From an uncultured Agathobacter sp. (GTDB taxonomy: Bacteria > Bacillota > Clostridia > Lachnospirales > Lachnospiraceae), in the NCBI GenBank assembly GCA_934307695.1, contig CAKRCS010000002.1, forward strand, positions 186,001 to 250,000: a stretch of DNA of 64,000 nucleotides, written 5' to 3'. The first letter of the stretch is position 1; the number at the start of each line of letters is the position of its first letter. Of the stretch, positions 8,061-17,625 are shown one piece after another. Below the pieces are notes generated by a model, which saw nothing but the letters and a program-made list of their open reading frames with translations, was not told the DNA's origin and ran no database searches. A program made the position numbers and the translations under genes.

Positions 8061-10406
8061 TTAAAACAGTGCTCCGGCAAGATATACGCCAAATGCCGCT
8101 ATCCATGCCACTACACACTGAAATACAACAATAAAAGCTGCCCACTTGCCGCCAAGCTCCCGCTTTACGGATGTGATTGCTGCAACACATGGCGTATACA
8201 AAAGGCAGAATGTCAAAAGTGCTGCTGCTGAGCGGGTGGTAAGCGCCGTCTGCAGAATTCCAATCGTTCCATACAGGACACTTAACGTTGACACAACACT
8301 CTCCTTCGCCATAAATCCGGTAATAAGTGCTGTCGATATTCTCCAGTCCCCAAATCCGAGCGGTGCAAAGACCGGTGCAATCCATCCTGCCACCGTTGCC
8401 AGCATACTCTCATTAATATCAGAAACCAGACGCATCCTGAAATCAAAACTCTGCAGGAACCATACAACGATCGTAGCAATATAAATAATGGTAAATGCTT
8501 TCTTCAAAAAATCCTTGGTTTTCTCCCACAGAAGCTGGAGGACATTTTTCACCCCCGGCAGACGGTAATTCGGCAATTCCATGACAAACGGAACTGCTTC
8601 TCCTTTAAAAGTAGTCTTCTTCGCAATCGTTGCAGTCAGAATGCTCACCAAAATTCCTCCGAAGTACAATACAATCATTACAAGAGCTGTATGCTTCGGG
8701 AAAAATGCCGCAGCAAAAAACGTATAGACCGGTATTTTTGCGGTACAGCTCATAAACGGAATCAGCATGACAGTCATCTTCCTGTCCCGCTCCGATGGCA
8801 GAGTACGTGTGGACATGATTGCCGGGACGGAACAGCCGAATCCCATCAGCATCGGAACGATACTTCTTCCGGAAAGTCCGATCTTCCGCATGGTCTTATC
8901 CATCACGAAGGCAATTCTTGCCATGTACCCACTATCCTCAAGCAATGACAGAAAGAAAAACAGTGTTATGATAAGCGGCAATGCCGTAAGCACTGTACCC
9001 ACACCATTGTAAACGCCATCGATAACCAGAGAGCGGATTACTTCATTTACGTTTGCTGCTGCAAAAGCCTTCTCTGTGATCTCTGTAAATGCAGCGATTC
9101 CCATCTCGACAAGTCTCTGAAGATTACCGCCGATCAGATTGAATGTCAGATAAAATACTACAGCCATAATTCCCACAAAGGACGGGATTGCTGTATATTT
9201 TCCGGTCAGGATCTTATCGATCTTTCTGCTGCGCTCATGCTCCTTGCTTTCTCTTGGCTTTACCACCGTTGTCGCAACAGCCTTCTCTATGTAATCAAAG
9301 CGCATATCTGCGATTGCTGCGGATCGGTCAAGCCCGCGTTCTTTTTCCATCTGCAAAACAATATGCTCAAGCATTTCCTGTTCATTTGTGTCTAACCGGA
9401 GAGCTTCAAGAATGTGCGTATCTCCCTCGATCAGCTTGGTTGCCGCGAATCGCACCGGAATATCCGCGCTCTTTGCATGATCCTCGATCAGATGCATGAC
9501 CGCATGGATTGCGCGGTGCACAGCTCCGTCATGATCCTCCGGGCTGCAGAAATCCTGTCTCATCGGCTTTTCCTGATACTTTGCAACATGGATCGCGTGA
9601 TCGATAAGTTCATGAATGCCTTCATTCTTTGCCGCAGATATCGGAACCACCGGTACTCCAAGGTACTGCTCCATCTCATTGACCAGCACAGAACCTCCGT
9701 TGCCCTGCATCTCATCCATCATATTAAGTGCAACGACCATCGGTATATCAAGCTCTAAGAGCTGAAGTGTCAGATAGAGATTACGCTCAATATTGGTTGC
9801 ATCCACAATATTGATAATCCCCTTCGGTTTCTCATTTAAGATAAACTGCCGCGATACGATCTCCTCATTGGTATAGGGAGACATTGAATAAATTCCCGGC
9901 AGATCCGTAACCTCCGTCTTTGGATGTTCTTTAATGGAACCGCTTTTTCGGTCAACCGTTACTCCAGGAAAATTGCCAACATGCTGATTGGCTCCGGTCA
10001 GCTGGTTAAAAAGCGTTGTTTTTCCACAGTTCTGGTTTCCTGCAAGGGCAAATGTAAGCATTGTTCCTTCCGGAAGCGCTTTTTCCGTCTTCTTATCATG
10101 GTAGATGCCACCCTCACCATAACCAGGATGAGGTTGATTCTGTATCTGCTTTTTAGCTTTAATCCCCGCAGGTCTTACCTCCTGCACCAGTTCTGCCTCA
10201 ATCTCCTGCGCATCCGCCAGGCGAAGGGTAAGCTCATATCCATGGATTCTTATTTCCATGGGATCTCCCATCGGTGCAAACTGGATCAAAGTCGCCTCTG
10301 CCCCCGGAATAACTCCCATATCCAAAAAATGCTGTCGAAGTGCGCCTTCCCCTCCTACTGAGAGAATTCGTGCGGTCTGTCCCTCTTTTAATTCCCGTAA
10401 TGTCAT
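8061..10406 (-). CDS. feoB: FeoA-FeoB fusion, ferrous iron transporter
   Basis: This 781-residue inner-membrane Fe(II) importer carries a FeoA SH3-like domain at its N-terminus (residues 1-75, LRQHFLDMGVIPG). A charged linker follows, then the FeoB G domain with G1 GNQNCGKT (123-130), the segment GNFPGVTVDR, DLPGIYS and a NMMDE G4-like motif. The membrane part has two Gate repeats, including MLIPFMSCTAKIPVYTFF with the conserved cysteine. No separate feoA or feoC is present. It starts 11 nt after an orphan response-regulator gene and is followed by carB after 31 nt, which suggests one operon. Confidence 0.95.
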   Translation of the reverse strand: MTLRELKEGQTARILSVGGEGALRQHFLDMGVIPGAEATLIQFAPMGDPMEIRIHGYELTLRLADAQEIEAELVQEVRPAGIKAKKQIQNQPHPGYGEGGIYHDKKTEKALPEGTMLTFALAGNQNCGKTTLFNQLTGANQHVGNFPGVTVDRKSGSIKEHPKTEVTDLPGIYSMSPYTNEEIVSRQFILNEKPKGIINIVDATNIERNLYLTLQLLELDIPMVVALNMMDEMQGNGGSVLVNEMEQYLGVPVVPISAAKNEGIHELIDHAIHVAKYQEKPMRQDFCSPEDHDGAVHRAIHAVMHLIEDHAKSADIPVRFAATKLIEGDTHILEALRLDTNEQEMLEHIVLQMEKERGLDRSAAIADMRFDYIEKAVATTVVKPRESKEHERSRKIDKILTGKYTAIPSFVGIMAVVFYLTFNLIGGNLQRLVEMGIAAFTEITEKAFAAANVNEVIRSLVIDGVYNGVGTVLTALPLIITLFFFLSLLEDSGYMARIAFVMDKTMRKIGLSGRSIVPMLMGFGCSVPAIMSTRTLPSERDRKMTVMLIPFMSCTAKIPVYTFFAAAFFPKHTALVMIVLYFGGILVSILTATIAKKTTFKGEAVPFVMELPNYRLPGVKNVLQLLWEKTKDFLKKAFTIIYIATIVVWFLQSFDFRMRLVSDINESMLATVAGWIAPVFAPLGFGDWRISTALITGFMAKESVVSTLSVLYGTIGILQTALTTRSAAALLTFCLLYTPCVAAITSVKRELGGKWAAFIVVFQCVVAWIAAFGVYLAGALF

Positions 10407-10417
10407 TTTCTCACCTT

Positions 10418-11098
10418 TTATCCTATTTCAAATTTGTACCCCATTCCCCAAATGGTTTTGATATAGTCACCCTTCTCCCCCATCTTGCTGCGCAGCTTCT
10501 TTACATGGGTGTCAATCGTTCTCGCATCCCCGAAATAATCATAATTCCACACAGCGTCCAATATACGTTCCCGCGACAATGCAATCCCCGCGTTCTCCAT
10601 AAAATAGTTCAAAAGCTCAAACTCCTTGTAGCTAAGCTCCACCGGCTTGCCGCCGATCGTAACCTGATGCGCGGACTTATCCAAAACGATCCCGCCCATT
10701 TCAAGAAGTGTCTCTTCCGATTCGCTCCTGCCCGTCCTGCGCAGGATTGCCTCCACGCGCGCTACAAGGATCTTCGGAGAAAACGGTTTTGCGATATACT
10801 CGTCCACCCCAAGGTCAAAGCCCATCAGCTCGTCACTCTCATCGCCCTTTGCGGTCAGCATGATGATCGGGACCTTAGAGTTCTCGCGCACCTCGCGCAC
10901 AACCTCCCAGCCGTTCATCTTCGGCATCATAACGTCAAGTATGATCAGGGCAACCTCTTTGTCTTTATAAAAAATGTCCAGTGCCTCCTCGCCATCTCCG
11001 GCTTCGAGTACGTCATAGTCTTTTCGGACGAGGAAATCCCGGACAAGCTTGCGCATACGGCTCTCGTCGTCCACCACCAGAATTTTTATCTTTGCCAT
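10418..11098 (-). CDS. OmpR/PhoB-type response regulator, no kinase nearby
   Basis: The 226-residue regulator has a receiver domain (residues 4-118) and a winged-helix DNA-binding domain (about 130-225). The acidic pair D10/D11, the phosphoacceptor Asp55 (LIILDVMMPK), Thr82 and Lys104 (AKPF) are all in place, so phosphorylation is expected. The DNA-binding part shows the usual SYKEFELLNYFMEN and RTIDTHVKKLRSKMG. No histidine kinase is encoded in the surrounding block. The gene is 11 nt upstream of feoAB and 13 nt downstream of a membrane-protein gene, so control of iron uptake is possible but only inferred from position. Confidence 0.9.
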   Translation of the reverse strand: MAKIKILVVDDESRMRKLVRDFLVRKDYDVLEAGDGEEALDIFYKDKEVALIILDVMMPKMNGWEVVREVRENSKVPIIMLTAKGDESDELMGFDLGVDEYIAKPFSPKILVARVEAILRRTGRSESEETLLEMGGIVLDKSAHQVTIGGKPVELSYKEFELLNYFMENAGIALSRERILDAVWNYDYFGDARTIDTHVKKLRSKMGEKGDYIKTIWGMGYKFEIG

Positions 11099-11111
11099 GT
11101 TCTCTCTCCCT

Positions 11112-11693
11112 CTATGGCTTCATTTGGTTCTGCAGGATCTGCTCACGCCGTAAGACATCCGCCTCGCGCTGCGACAGCTCCTGCTCCCACGCCTCGTATT
11201 TATCGATGATCTTCTGCTCGTAATTAAAAATATTGGTACTGTTACCGCTGATATAGGTGATCGCAAACATCCCGACCACGATCGCGGCAAGCACTGCACA
11301 CAGCGCCCCGGTGATATGGTAACGCTTGCGGTAGACCTGCGCACTGCCCGCTCTTTGCTGCAGCTTCTGCTGTCTGCGCGCGGCGCGCTGTTCCTCCTTT
11401 AACCGCCTTTCCTCGTCAAGCCCCTTATCCGGAACCGGGATTGGTACAATATCCTCTTTCTTAATATAGGGAATTGTCTCCAGATAGTTCTGCAGCTCCC
11501 GCAAAAATTCAATTCCTACCGCAGTCTCAAATATCTGCTGCTCCACCAGTCGATTGTATAGGGTAAAGATGACATCGGGATCATTCATTTTCGTCTGCGT
11601 TCGTATGTATGCAATTCCATCTAATTCCTTTTTAGCTTGTCTTGCCTCTTCTTCCGTCTCAAACGAAAAGCCGTCCACTCTATATCCTGCCAT
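11112..11693 (-). CDS. Conserved one-pass membrane protein of unknown function
   Basis: The 193-residue protein has an N-terminal alpha/beta part (FSFETEEEARQAKKELDGIAYI) that ends near residue 80. A basic Arg/Gln-rich helix (about 92-120), one membrane segment (about 127-149) and a C-terminal coiled-coil stretch (about 158-190) follow. I do not recognise a catalytic motif. It lies 2 nt after larB and 13 nt before the response-regulator gene, so all three are probably cotranscribed. Confidence 0.7.
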   Translation of the reverse strand: MAGYRVDGFSFETEEEARQAKKELDGIAYIRTQTKMNDPDVIFTLYNRLVEQQIFETAVGIEFLRELQNYLETIPYIKKEDIVPIPVPDKGLDEERRLKEEQRAARRQQKLQQRAGSAQVYRKRYHITGALCAVLAAIVVGMFAITYISGNSTNIFNYEQKIIDKYEAWEQELSQREADVLRREQILQNQMKP

Positions 11694-11695
11694 CT

Positions 11696-12448
11696 CTATT
11701 TCGTCCTTTTGTTGATCATGCTTGCCAGATAACCGGCACCATAACCGTTGTCAATATTTACAACACTCACGCCGCTCGCACAGGAGTTGAGCATGGATAA
11801 AAGTGCCGCCACCCCGTGAAAAGAAGCTCCGTATCCGACGCTCGTAGGCACTGCGATGACCGGGCAGTCGACCAGACCGCCTACCACACTTGCAAGTGCG
11901 CCCTCCATTCCTGCGATCGCGATCACGACATTTGCCTCCATCAGATACTCCGTGTTGGCAAGCAGCCGGTGTACGCCAGCCACACCGACATCATACAGCC
12001 GGAGCACCCGGTTGCCGAATGCCTCCGCCGTAAGCGCAGCCTCCTCCGCAACCTTATAATCACTTGTCCCGCCGGTAGTGATCACGATCGTTCCCTTGGT
12101 ATCTGCCTTTGGCATCTTTCCCACGATCCCGATCTCTGCGTCCTCATAATAAGTAAGCGGAAGCTCCTGCGGCAGCGCCTGCGCTTTCTCCTCTGACAGG
12201 CGGGTAATAAGGATTGGCTCCTGTCCCGCTGCGATCATCGTGCGCACGATCCCCGCGATCTGTCCTGCCGTCTTTCCAGCGCCAAAGATCACCTCCGCCT
12301 CGCCCTGTCTGAGCTGTCTTTGTGTATCCACCTTTGCATATCCGATATCCCGGAAGGGTTCCAGCTTGATCTGCGTGACCGCATGCTCGATGGAAACCGT
12401 TCCGTCTTTTACTTCATTTAAGATCTGTTCCAATTCACTCTTCGTCAT
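11696..12448 (-). CDS. larB: LarB, pyridinium-3,5-biscarboxylate mononucleotide synthase
   Basis: LarB carboxylates and hydrolyses nicotinate adenine dinucleotide, the first step toward the nickel-pincer nucleotide of lactate racemase. The AIR-carboxylase-like core is clear: [49 protein letters not shown] and [13 protein letters not shown]. Start ATG 12448 gives 250 residues, close to characterised LarB. The frame is open back to 12526, but that stretch is a dispersed intergenic repeat and the protein similarity begins at [16 protein letters not shown] lies slightly far upstream (about 13 nt). larE is 3 kb upstream on the same strand. Confidence 0.9.
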   Translation of the reverse strand: MTKSELEQILNEVKDGTVSIEHAVTQIKLEPFRDIGYAKVDTQRQLRQGEAEVIFGAGKTAGQIAGIVRTMIAAGQEPILITRLSEEKAQALPQELPLTYYEDAEIGIVGKMPKADTKGTIVITTGGTSDYKVAEEAALTAEAFGNRVLRLYDVGVAGVHRLLANTEYLMEANVVIAIAGMEGALASVVGGLVDCPVIAVPTSVGYGASFHGVAALLSMLNSCASGVSVVNIDNGYGAGYLASMINKRTK

Positions 12449-12479
12449 TTCTGTTGCTTTATTCCTTTCCGTCAAACGG

Positions 12480-12540
12480 AACCATGTGTCACCATGTGAC
12501 TCTTTGCGCGCCATGCACGCACACAAGTGCGGCTTCGGTG
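12480..12540. repeat. Partial copy of a dispersed intergenic repeat
   Basis: GTCACCATGTGACTCTTTGCGCGCC, quoted only as two parts (GTCACCATGTGAC and TCTTTGCGCGCC), is followed by an AAGTGCGGCTTC block. These match the order GTCAC..GTGAC, TCTTTGCGCGCC, GCAAGTGC..CTTC in the longer copy at 46479-46600. It fills most of the fbp-larB gap. Confidence 0.5.
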
Positions 12541-12546
12541 CTGCCC

Positions 12547-14505
12547 TTACTTATCGCGCTCTGCGATCTCTCCGGACTGGTAAGCCGCGATCAGCTCCTT
12601 GATGTCACGGATCCGCTGCCGCATCCGCTTGCCCTTATCGGTATCTCCGACCAGGATGCGCTTATCTGCATATTCCACCGCCTCACGCTTGGATACGATG
12701 TCGATCTCCTCACGGATGGCAGTCTCCGCAGACACAAACGGCTCATGTGCCGTGAGCGTCAGCCCGTAGGAATTATAGATCAGCGTGTAGCCTGCGATGC
12801 CGGTTCTGCTGCGGTATGCCTTGGAAAATCCGCCATCGATGACAATGACCTTTCCATCGCTCTTGACCGGGCTTTCCCCGCGCATCCGGTGTACCGGCAC
12901 ATGTCCGTTAATGATATGCACGCCGCTTCCTTCCAGCCCGAACTCCTTTAGGATCTTGTCAGCAATCTTCGGATCGTTGATCAGATTGTAATAAGCGTTC
13001 TTCGGCTCCACCTTCACGTCCTCATCATCCAGAAAATACCGCTCGAAGGTAGCCATTTTCGCACGTCCATACAGTGGGGAGTTCGGTGCCGTCCAAATGT
13101 ACCAGATCATATCTGCGCCCTTTTCCTTTTCCATGGGATCACTCGCAAAAAACGCCTTGCGCACATAGGATTCGAGCACGTCAAACAATGCCTTGCCGCT
13201 GTAATAATTTCCGTAAATATTAACGCTTGTAAACTCTCCGTCCTCGTTCATCGGGACGCAGCCGTGATAGAGCAGGTTGTCATTGTACACGCGGTATATA
13301 CTGCCCTTTTTGAGCAGAAGCTGTATGTGCCGCTGCAGCTTCTCACAGTGTAAGAACGACGAGCACAGCCGCTTCATCACATCCAGCTCCTCGCCCGTAA
13401 GCGCATATGGATTGTCCGGATCTACGGTTGGAAGCAGGGTGTCCTTCATCTCGTAGGTAACGCCGTCAATCTGTACCGTCTTCTTCTCATAATCGATCTT
13501 ATCCAATAGAAGACGGTTCTCCATGCCATATTCCGGCCATTTTAAGATCATCTGTCCCTCCAGCTTGAACCGGATGATTGCAATCGCCTTGTGCATCTTG
13601 CGGATCAGGTCGCTCTCCATGTTGTTCGTGCCGGATGGGATTACCTTAAACACAAAACGCTCGCATGGATCGTTGGCATACGCCTCCATCGCAAAGGTTG
13701 CAAGCGGAAGCATGTTGATGCCATAGCCCTCCTCAAGAAGATCGAGATTGCCATAGCGGATGCTGTTGCGGATAACGGTCGCAACACAGGTCATCTGTCC
13801 TGCTGCCGCACCCATCCAGATGATATCGTGATTACCCCACTGGATATCCACGGAATGATACTCGCAGAGCTTGTCCATGATCAGATGAGCACCCGCGCCG
13901 CGGTCATAAATATCTCCAAGGATATGCAGCCGGTCTACGACCAGCACCTGTATCAGCTCGGACAGCACGACGATAAATTCCTCCGCGCGCCCCAATTCCA
14001 CGATCGTATTGACGATTGCCTCGTAATACGCTTCTTTGTTGAGGATCTCCGGCTTCTCGGTGATCAGCTCCTCGATCACATAGGCATAATCCTTCGGCAG
14101 TGCCTTACGCACCTTGGATCTTGTGTATTTTGAGGATACGGTCTTGCACACTTCGATCAGACGGTACAGCGTGATCTTATACCAGTTCTCCATATCCTTC
14201 TCCTGCGATTTGACAAGCTCCATCTTCTCGCGCGGATAATAGATCAGCGTCGCGAGCGCGGACTTGTCGGCGGTGCCGAGCGTATGTCCGAATACGTCGT
14301 CGATCTTCTTACGCACAGCTCCGGAGCCATTGCGCAGCACATGGGAAAATGCCTCATACTCACCATGGATATCCGACAGGAAGTGTTCCGTCCCCTTCGG
14401 GAGATTTAAGATAGCCTGCAGATTGATGATCTCCGCAGATGCCCTGCTGATGGTAGGAAACAGCTCGGAGAGCTGCTCTAAATATCGTAGATGTTCGTTA
14501 TCCAA
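12547..14505 (-). CDS. fbp: Fructose-1,6-bisphosphatase class III
   Basis: This 652-residue enzyme hydrolyses fructose 1,6-bisphosphate to fructose 6-phosphate in gluconeogenesis. Class III enzymes belong to the metallophosphoesterase superfamily, and the metal motifs are present: [31 protein letters not shown], and a late [15 protein letters not shown] region. Length fits the class. The start codon is TTG at 14505, supported by GGAGG seven bases upstream; no better start exists. It lies between a CobL-like gene and larB on the same strand. Confidence 0.95.
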   Translation of the reverse strand: MDNEHLRYLEQLSELFPTISRASAEIINLQAILNLPKGTEHFLSDIHGEYEAFSHVLRNGSGAVRKKIDDVFGHTLGTADKSALATLIYYPREKMELVKSQEKDMENWYKITLYRLIEVCKTVSSKYTRSKVRKALPKDYAYVIEELITEKPEILNKEAYYEAIVNTIVELGRAEEFIVVLSELIQVLVVDRLHILGDIYDRGAGAHLIMDKLCEYHSVDIQWGNHDIIWMGAAAGQMTCVATVIRNSIRYGNLDLLEEGYGINMLPLATFAMEAYANDPCERFVFKVIPSGTNNMESDLIRKMHKAIAIIRFKLEGQMILKWPEYGMENRLLLDKIDYEKKTVQIDGVTYEMKDTLLPTVDPDNPYALTGEELDVMKRLCSSFLHCEKLQRHIQLLLKKGSIYRVYNDNLLYHGCVPMNEDGEFTSVNIYGNYYSGKALFDVLESYVRKAFFASDPMEKEKGADMIWYIWTAPNSPLYGRAKMATFERYFLDDEDVKVEPKNAYYNLINDPKIADKILKEFGLEGSGVHIINGHVPVHRMRGESPVKSDGKVIVIDGGFSKAYRSRTGIAGYTLIYNSYGLTLTAHEPFVSAETAIREEIDIVSKREAVEYADKRILVGDTDKGKRMRQRIRDIKELIAAYQSGEIAERDK

Positions 14506-14575
14506 AATACTGCCTCCATAAATCGTTCTTATTTACATAAGGAGAACCGGAGAAGTAAGCTCCTCCGGTCCATTT

Positions 14576-15481
14576 CTATTCCCCAGCTTTTCCGGTGATC
14601 AGCCACGGGGCCGGCTGTGTATTGTAAGTGTTTTTGCTTGTCAGCTTCGATACGGTCACCTGAATGATCTCCGGATCATAAATACCGAGCTTCTTACAAA
14701 GCTCCGGCATGGAAGCCGCAACGACAAAATCAAGTGTATAAATGACAAACTCCATATTCGGATTCAGCTTAAGCAGACACTGCATCTCCTGCTCCATGCT
14801 GGCGGATGCAACAAGCATCGTGACATCCGGCACTGCAAGCCCCTGCATCGTATTCTCGTCCACATGGTCGATAATGGTAACGTTATTCAGTCCGAACTGC
14901 GTAACGTTGTCCTCTAACGTATTGCGGTCGTTGGCATTGTATTCCACCGCGATCACCTCGCCCTCACCGTCAAGGATCGCCGCCTCGACCGCGATCGACT
15001 CGCCGGAGATCACGCAGATGTTCTTGCCCTCGTTGATCTGCATCTTGGACAGGATGATGGAACGGATCTCCGATCCGACATAGCGTACCGATCCGTTGGC
15101 AAATGCACTGTTGTCCATTCCGAACTTGATGGTACTGCGCGCAGACGGATTTAAAATGAGCATTCCTGCGGATGCATTGATCCCGCGGTCGATCATATTG
15201 GAGACCTTGTCCCTCTTGATCTGTCCCTCCGGGTTGCTTCCCTCATTGTATACGACCGTACACTCTCCAAGTCCCGCGTTGTACATACGGTAAAAAATAT
15301 CCGGATGTCCCGCCTCGGTAAATACCAAAACACTCTGATGTGCCTCTACCGCCGGGATCAGGTTCTTGTTTTTTCTGGTAATGTCCAAAATCTTTACATG
15401 CTCTAAATCCACATCCGTGTTCTCGGAAAAATACTCCAGCCACGCAAGGACATGGGAATTGTTGAATAAATGATTTTCCAT
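14576..15481 (-). CDS. CobL/CbiET-like methyltransferase-related protein
   Basis: The 301-residue protein resembles the bifunctional precorrin-6Y methylase layout. About residues 45-110 look like a reduced tetrapyrrole-methylase (CbiE-like) segment with LVFTEAGHPDIFYRMYNAG. About residues 130-235 form a CbiT-like Rossmann domain (GSEIRSIILSKMQI, NICVISGESIAVEAAI, EVIAVEYNANDRNTLEDNV). The cofactor loop GESIAVEA departs from the usual G-x-G-x-G, so S-adenosylmethionine binding is uncertain. No cobalamin genes are near; it sits between larE and fbp. Function is unknown. AGGTG before the ATG supports the start. Confidence 0.6.
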   Translation of the reverse strand: MENHLFNNSHVLAWLEYFSENTDVDLEHVKILDITRKNKNLIPAVEAHQSVLVFTEAGHPDIFYRMYNAGLGECTVVYNEGSNPEGQIKRDKVSNMIDRGINASAGMLILNPSARSTIKFGMDNSAFANGSVRYVGSEIRSIILSKMQINEGKNICVISGESIAVEAAILDGEGEVIAVEYNANDRNTLEDNVTQFGLNNVTIIDHVDENTMQGLAVPDVTMLVASASMEQEMQCLLKLNPNMEFVIYTLDFVVAASMPELCKKLGIYDPEIIQVTVSKLTSKNTYNTQPAPWLITGKAGE

Positions 15482-15579
15482 AGCCGCACCTCGTCATCCG
15501 ATAGAATTAAGTTATCGTTATCATACCATATTTCATTTTGTTATGTATACGTTTTCATGCATATTTTTTCAGCAATTTT

Positions 15580-16413
15580 TCAGAAGCTGCTGCCGGATAC
15601 ATCCAAGGTCTCATTCATGCTGCCCATCCGGTATCCAAGCACATCCAGCGTCACATAGGAAAAGCCGTATTCCTTGAACTTCTTATAGACACTAAGCCTT
15701 GTCTTTTCCTCCATGAACTTCGGAAATTCCTCCGGGAGAAGCTCGATCCGCGCGACATCTCCGTGGATACGGACTCTTAGCTGGTGAAAGCCCATATCAA
15801 GCAGAAGCTGCTCCGCACGGTCAACCATTTTTAGCTTTTTCTCATTGATGAGATCCCCATAAGGAAATCTGCTGGACAGGCAGGCAAAGGACTGCTTGTT
15901 CCAGGTAGGGATATTGAGATACTGGGAAAGCTCCCGGATCTCCTGCTTGGTAAATCCGATGTGCCGGAGCGGGCTCTTGACGCCAAGCTCCGCTACTGCC
16001 TGTAATCCCGGTCTGTAATCCCCATTGTCATCCAGATTCGAGCCCTCCGCGATCTCATTGATGCCCTGCTCCTTTGCAAGTGCTCCGATCTTTTCAAAAA
16101 GCTCATGCTTACACAGATAGCACCGGTTCTTCGGGTTATGGGAAAAGCCCTCGATCTCAAGCTCCTCCGACTTGATGACAAAGTGCCTGATCCCCATCTT
16201 CTGGCAATATTCCTTTGCCTCTTTTAGCTCTCTCTCAGGAAATGAGCAGGAGGAAGCCGTAACCGCGATCGCGTGATCTCCAAGCGCCTCCTTCGCCGCA
16301 TACAATAAAAAGGTGGAATCCACGCCGCTTGAAAAGGCTACCGCCACACTTCCAAAGGATGCAAGATAATCCTTTAATCTGTCATATTTGTCTAATAATG
16401 CTTTGTCTATCAT
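15580..16413 (-). CDS. larE: LarE, ATP-dependent sacrificial sulfur transferase
   Basis: LarE adenylates the LarB product and donates its own cysteine sulfur to make the dithiolated nickel-pincer precursor. The 277-residue protein has the PP-loop SSGVDS (28-33), a CYLC motif (98-101), EGSNLDDNGDYRPG and ACLSSRFPYG. Cys178 in the last motif matches by context the sacrificial cysteine of the Lactobacillus enzyme (Cys176). A single cysteine there suggests the sacrificial rather than the Fe-S type. The ribosome-binding site (GGAT) is weak and rather distant. larC and larA are not in the window. Confidence 0.9.
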   Translation of the reverse strand: MIDKALLDKYDRLKDYLASFGSVAVAFSSGVDSTFLLYAAKEALGDHAIAVTASSCSFPERELKEAKEYCQKMGIRHFVIKSEELEIEGFSHNPKNRCYLCKHELFEKIGALAKEQGINEIAEGSNLDDNGDYRPGLQAVAELGVKSPLRHIGFTKQEIRELSQYLNIPTWNKQSFACLSSRFPYGDLINEKKLKMVDRAEQLLLDMGFHQLRVRIHGDVARIELLPEEFPKFMEEKTRLSVYKKFKEYGFSYVTLDVLGYRMGSMNETLDVSGSSF

Positions 16414-16487
16414 GTTTTTTAATTTAATCCTTCACTCCTTATGTTTTTCCAGTTCTTTCTCTTAGATTTGTCCACGTTGTTATGCTT

Positions 16488-17171
16488 CTATAATAATCCA
16501 TAAATCTGGTGCAGATCTGTAATTTCATAGTCCACATGATCGTCTGTTGTTTTTTCCACCCCCGCCGGATTGTACCAGCAGGTCCGTATTCCTGCGTTAT
16601 TTCCACCCCGGATGTCACTCGTCAAGGAATCTCCTACGATCAATACCGTTTTTTTGTCAACCGGTTCAATTTCTTTAAACACCTTATTAAAAAATTCTAC
16701 ATTTGGTTTTTCCACTCCGAGCTGGTCTGACAGGAAAATTCCATCCATATATTCGCCCAATCCGGAAAGACGCAGCTTCTTCATCTGTGCCGCGATTGTC
16801 CCGTTCGACACTACATACTGCTTTACCTTTCCATGAAGCTCCTCTATGATCGGTTTACATTCATCATGAAAGACAATGGTATCTCCAAGGCGGAGCTGAT
16901 ACTCCTCATTGAAGGCTTCCGCTACCGAAGTATCAAGCCCTTCCTGCCCGAAAAAGGTATGGAACCGCCCGATCAGTACCTGTGCTTTTGTGATCTCCCC
17001 GCGCTCCATTCTCTCCCAGTAGGAACGATTGATGGCAGAATACCGCGCCAGCATCTCATCGCTACACTCTCCTAAATGAAAATCCTGAAACAGACTCCTG
17101 ATGGCAGCTTTCTCGGCTGCCAGAAAGTCTAAAAGCGTTCCATCAATGTCCCATAGAATTGTCGTTATCAT
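16488..17171 (-). CDS. HAD-superfamily hydrolase, YjjG-like nucleotidase
   Basis: The 227-residue protein has the four HAD motifs: DIDGTLLDF with the catalytic Asp pair, VVSNGT, Lys in VEKPNVEFF, and GDSLTSDIRGG. The alpha-helical cap and overall pattern fit YjjG-type pyrimidine 5'-nucleotidases, but substrate cannot be fixed from sequence. Start 17171 is chosen because GGAGGAA lies 5-6 nt upstream; the earlier in-frame ATGs at 17192 and 17186 have no such site. It is 27 nt after the GIY-YIG gene. Confidence 0.85.
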   Translation of the reverse strand: MITTILWDIDGTLLDFLAAEKAAIRSLFQDFHLGECSDEMLARYSAINRSYWERMERGEITKAQVLIGRFHTFFGQEGLDTSVAEAFNEEYQLRLGDTIVFHDECKPIIEELHGKVKQYVVSNGTIAAQMKKLRLSGLGEYMDGIFLSDQLGVEKPNVEFFNKVFKEIEPVDKKTVLIVGDSLTSDIRGGNNAGIRTCWYNPAGVEKTTDDHVDYEITDLHQIYGLL

Positions 17172-17198
17172 AAATTCCTCCATCATATCCATTTAAAA

Positions 17199-17468
17199 TC
17201 ATCTGCTGCCCGATGCGATCAGTTTTTCCTTCTGTGCCTTCGACAGCTTTTTAATTTCTGCCTCACGCTTCATCGCCTCGCTTTTGCTGTCAAATGCTTC
17301 GCTGTGTACCAGCGCACACGGTCGCCGGCTTTTTGTGTATTTTGCGCCCTTATCGCTGTTGTTATGCTCCCACACTCTCCGCTCTACGTCCGTGGTATAG
17401 CCCGTGTACAAGGAGCCGTCCCTGCACCGGAGCACATAGCAATAATGAAGCTGCTTCTCTTCTGTCAT
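17199..17468 (-). CDS. GIY-YIG domain protein (UPF0213/YhbQ type)
   Basis: The 89-residue protein is a single GIY-YIG nuclease-fold domain: [23 protein letters not shown] carries the motif as YVL..LYTGYT, followed by H34 and the Glu-rich helix [15 protein letters not shown]. Small stand-alone proteins of this type are widespread; a DNA-repair nuclease role has been proposed for some. GGAG lies just before the ATG. It starts the block that runs into the HAD and larE genes. Confidence 0.85.
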   Translation of the reverse strand: MTEEKQLHYCYVLRCRDGSLYTGYTTDVERRVWEHNNSDKGAKYTKSRRPCALVHSEAFDSKSEAMKREAEIKKLSKAQKEKLIASGSR

Positions 17469-17588
17469 TCTTTTCTCCGAAATGAAAGGGACACTTGCAT
17501 CGCCCCTGCCAGTGTCCTTATCTTAGTTGTTTAAATATTCACATGGTAAGATTACTTTGAGTACCTTTTTGAGTACCTTCTAAAATTC

Positions 17589-17624
17589 AAGCCGCTCAAA
17601 CGCCCTGTTTGAGCGGCTTTTTGA
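17589..17624. terminator. Hairpin terminator after tmRNA
   Basis: AAGCCGCTCAAAC (17589-17601) and GTTTGAGCGGCTT (17607-17619) form a perfect 13-bp stem with a 5-nt loop, starting 6 nt after the tmRNA 3' end. The T-run is stronger on the plus strand (TTTTT) than on the minus strand (GAATTTTA), but the position fits the minus-strand RNA. Confidence 0.7.
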
Positions 17625-17625
17625 G

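Noticed and set aside
10340-11209. Long plus-strand frame of 289 codons opposite the response-regulator gene
   Set aside because: The minus strand encodes a complete OmpR-type regulator with all key residues; the plus-strand product has no recognisable domain and a composition typical of an antisense shadow.
14541-14569. Hairpin ACCGGAG..CTCCGGT between the CobL-like gene and fbp as a terminator
   Set aside because: The 7-bp stem is not followed by a T-run on the minus strand, so it was not called.
17554-17580. Direct repeat GAGTACCTT..GAGTACCTT near the tmRNA 3' end considered as an integration scar
   Set aside because: The repeat does not match the tmRNA 3' end and no integrase or island borders were found.
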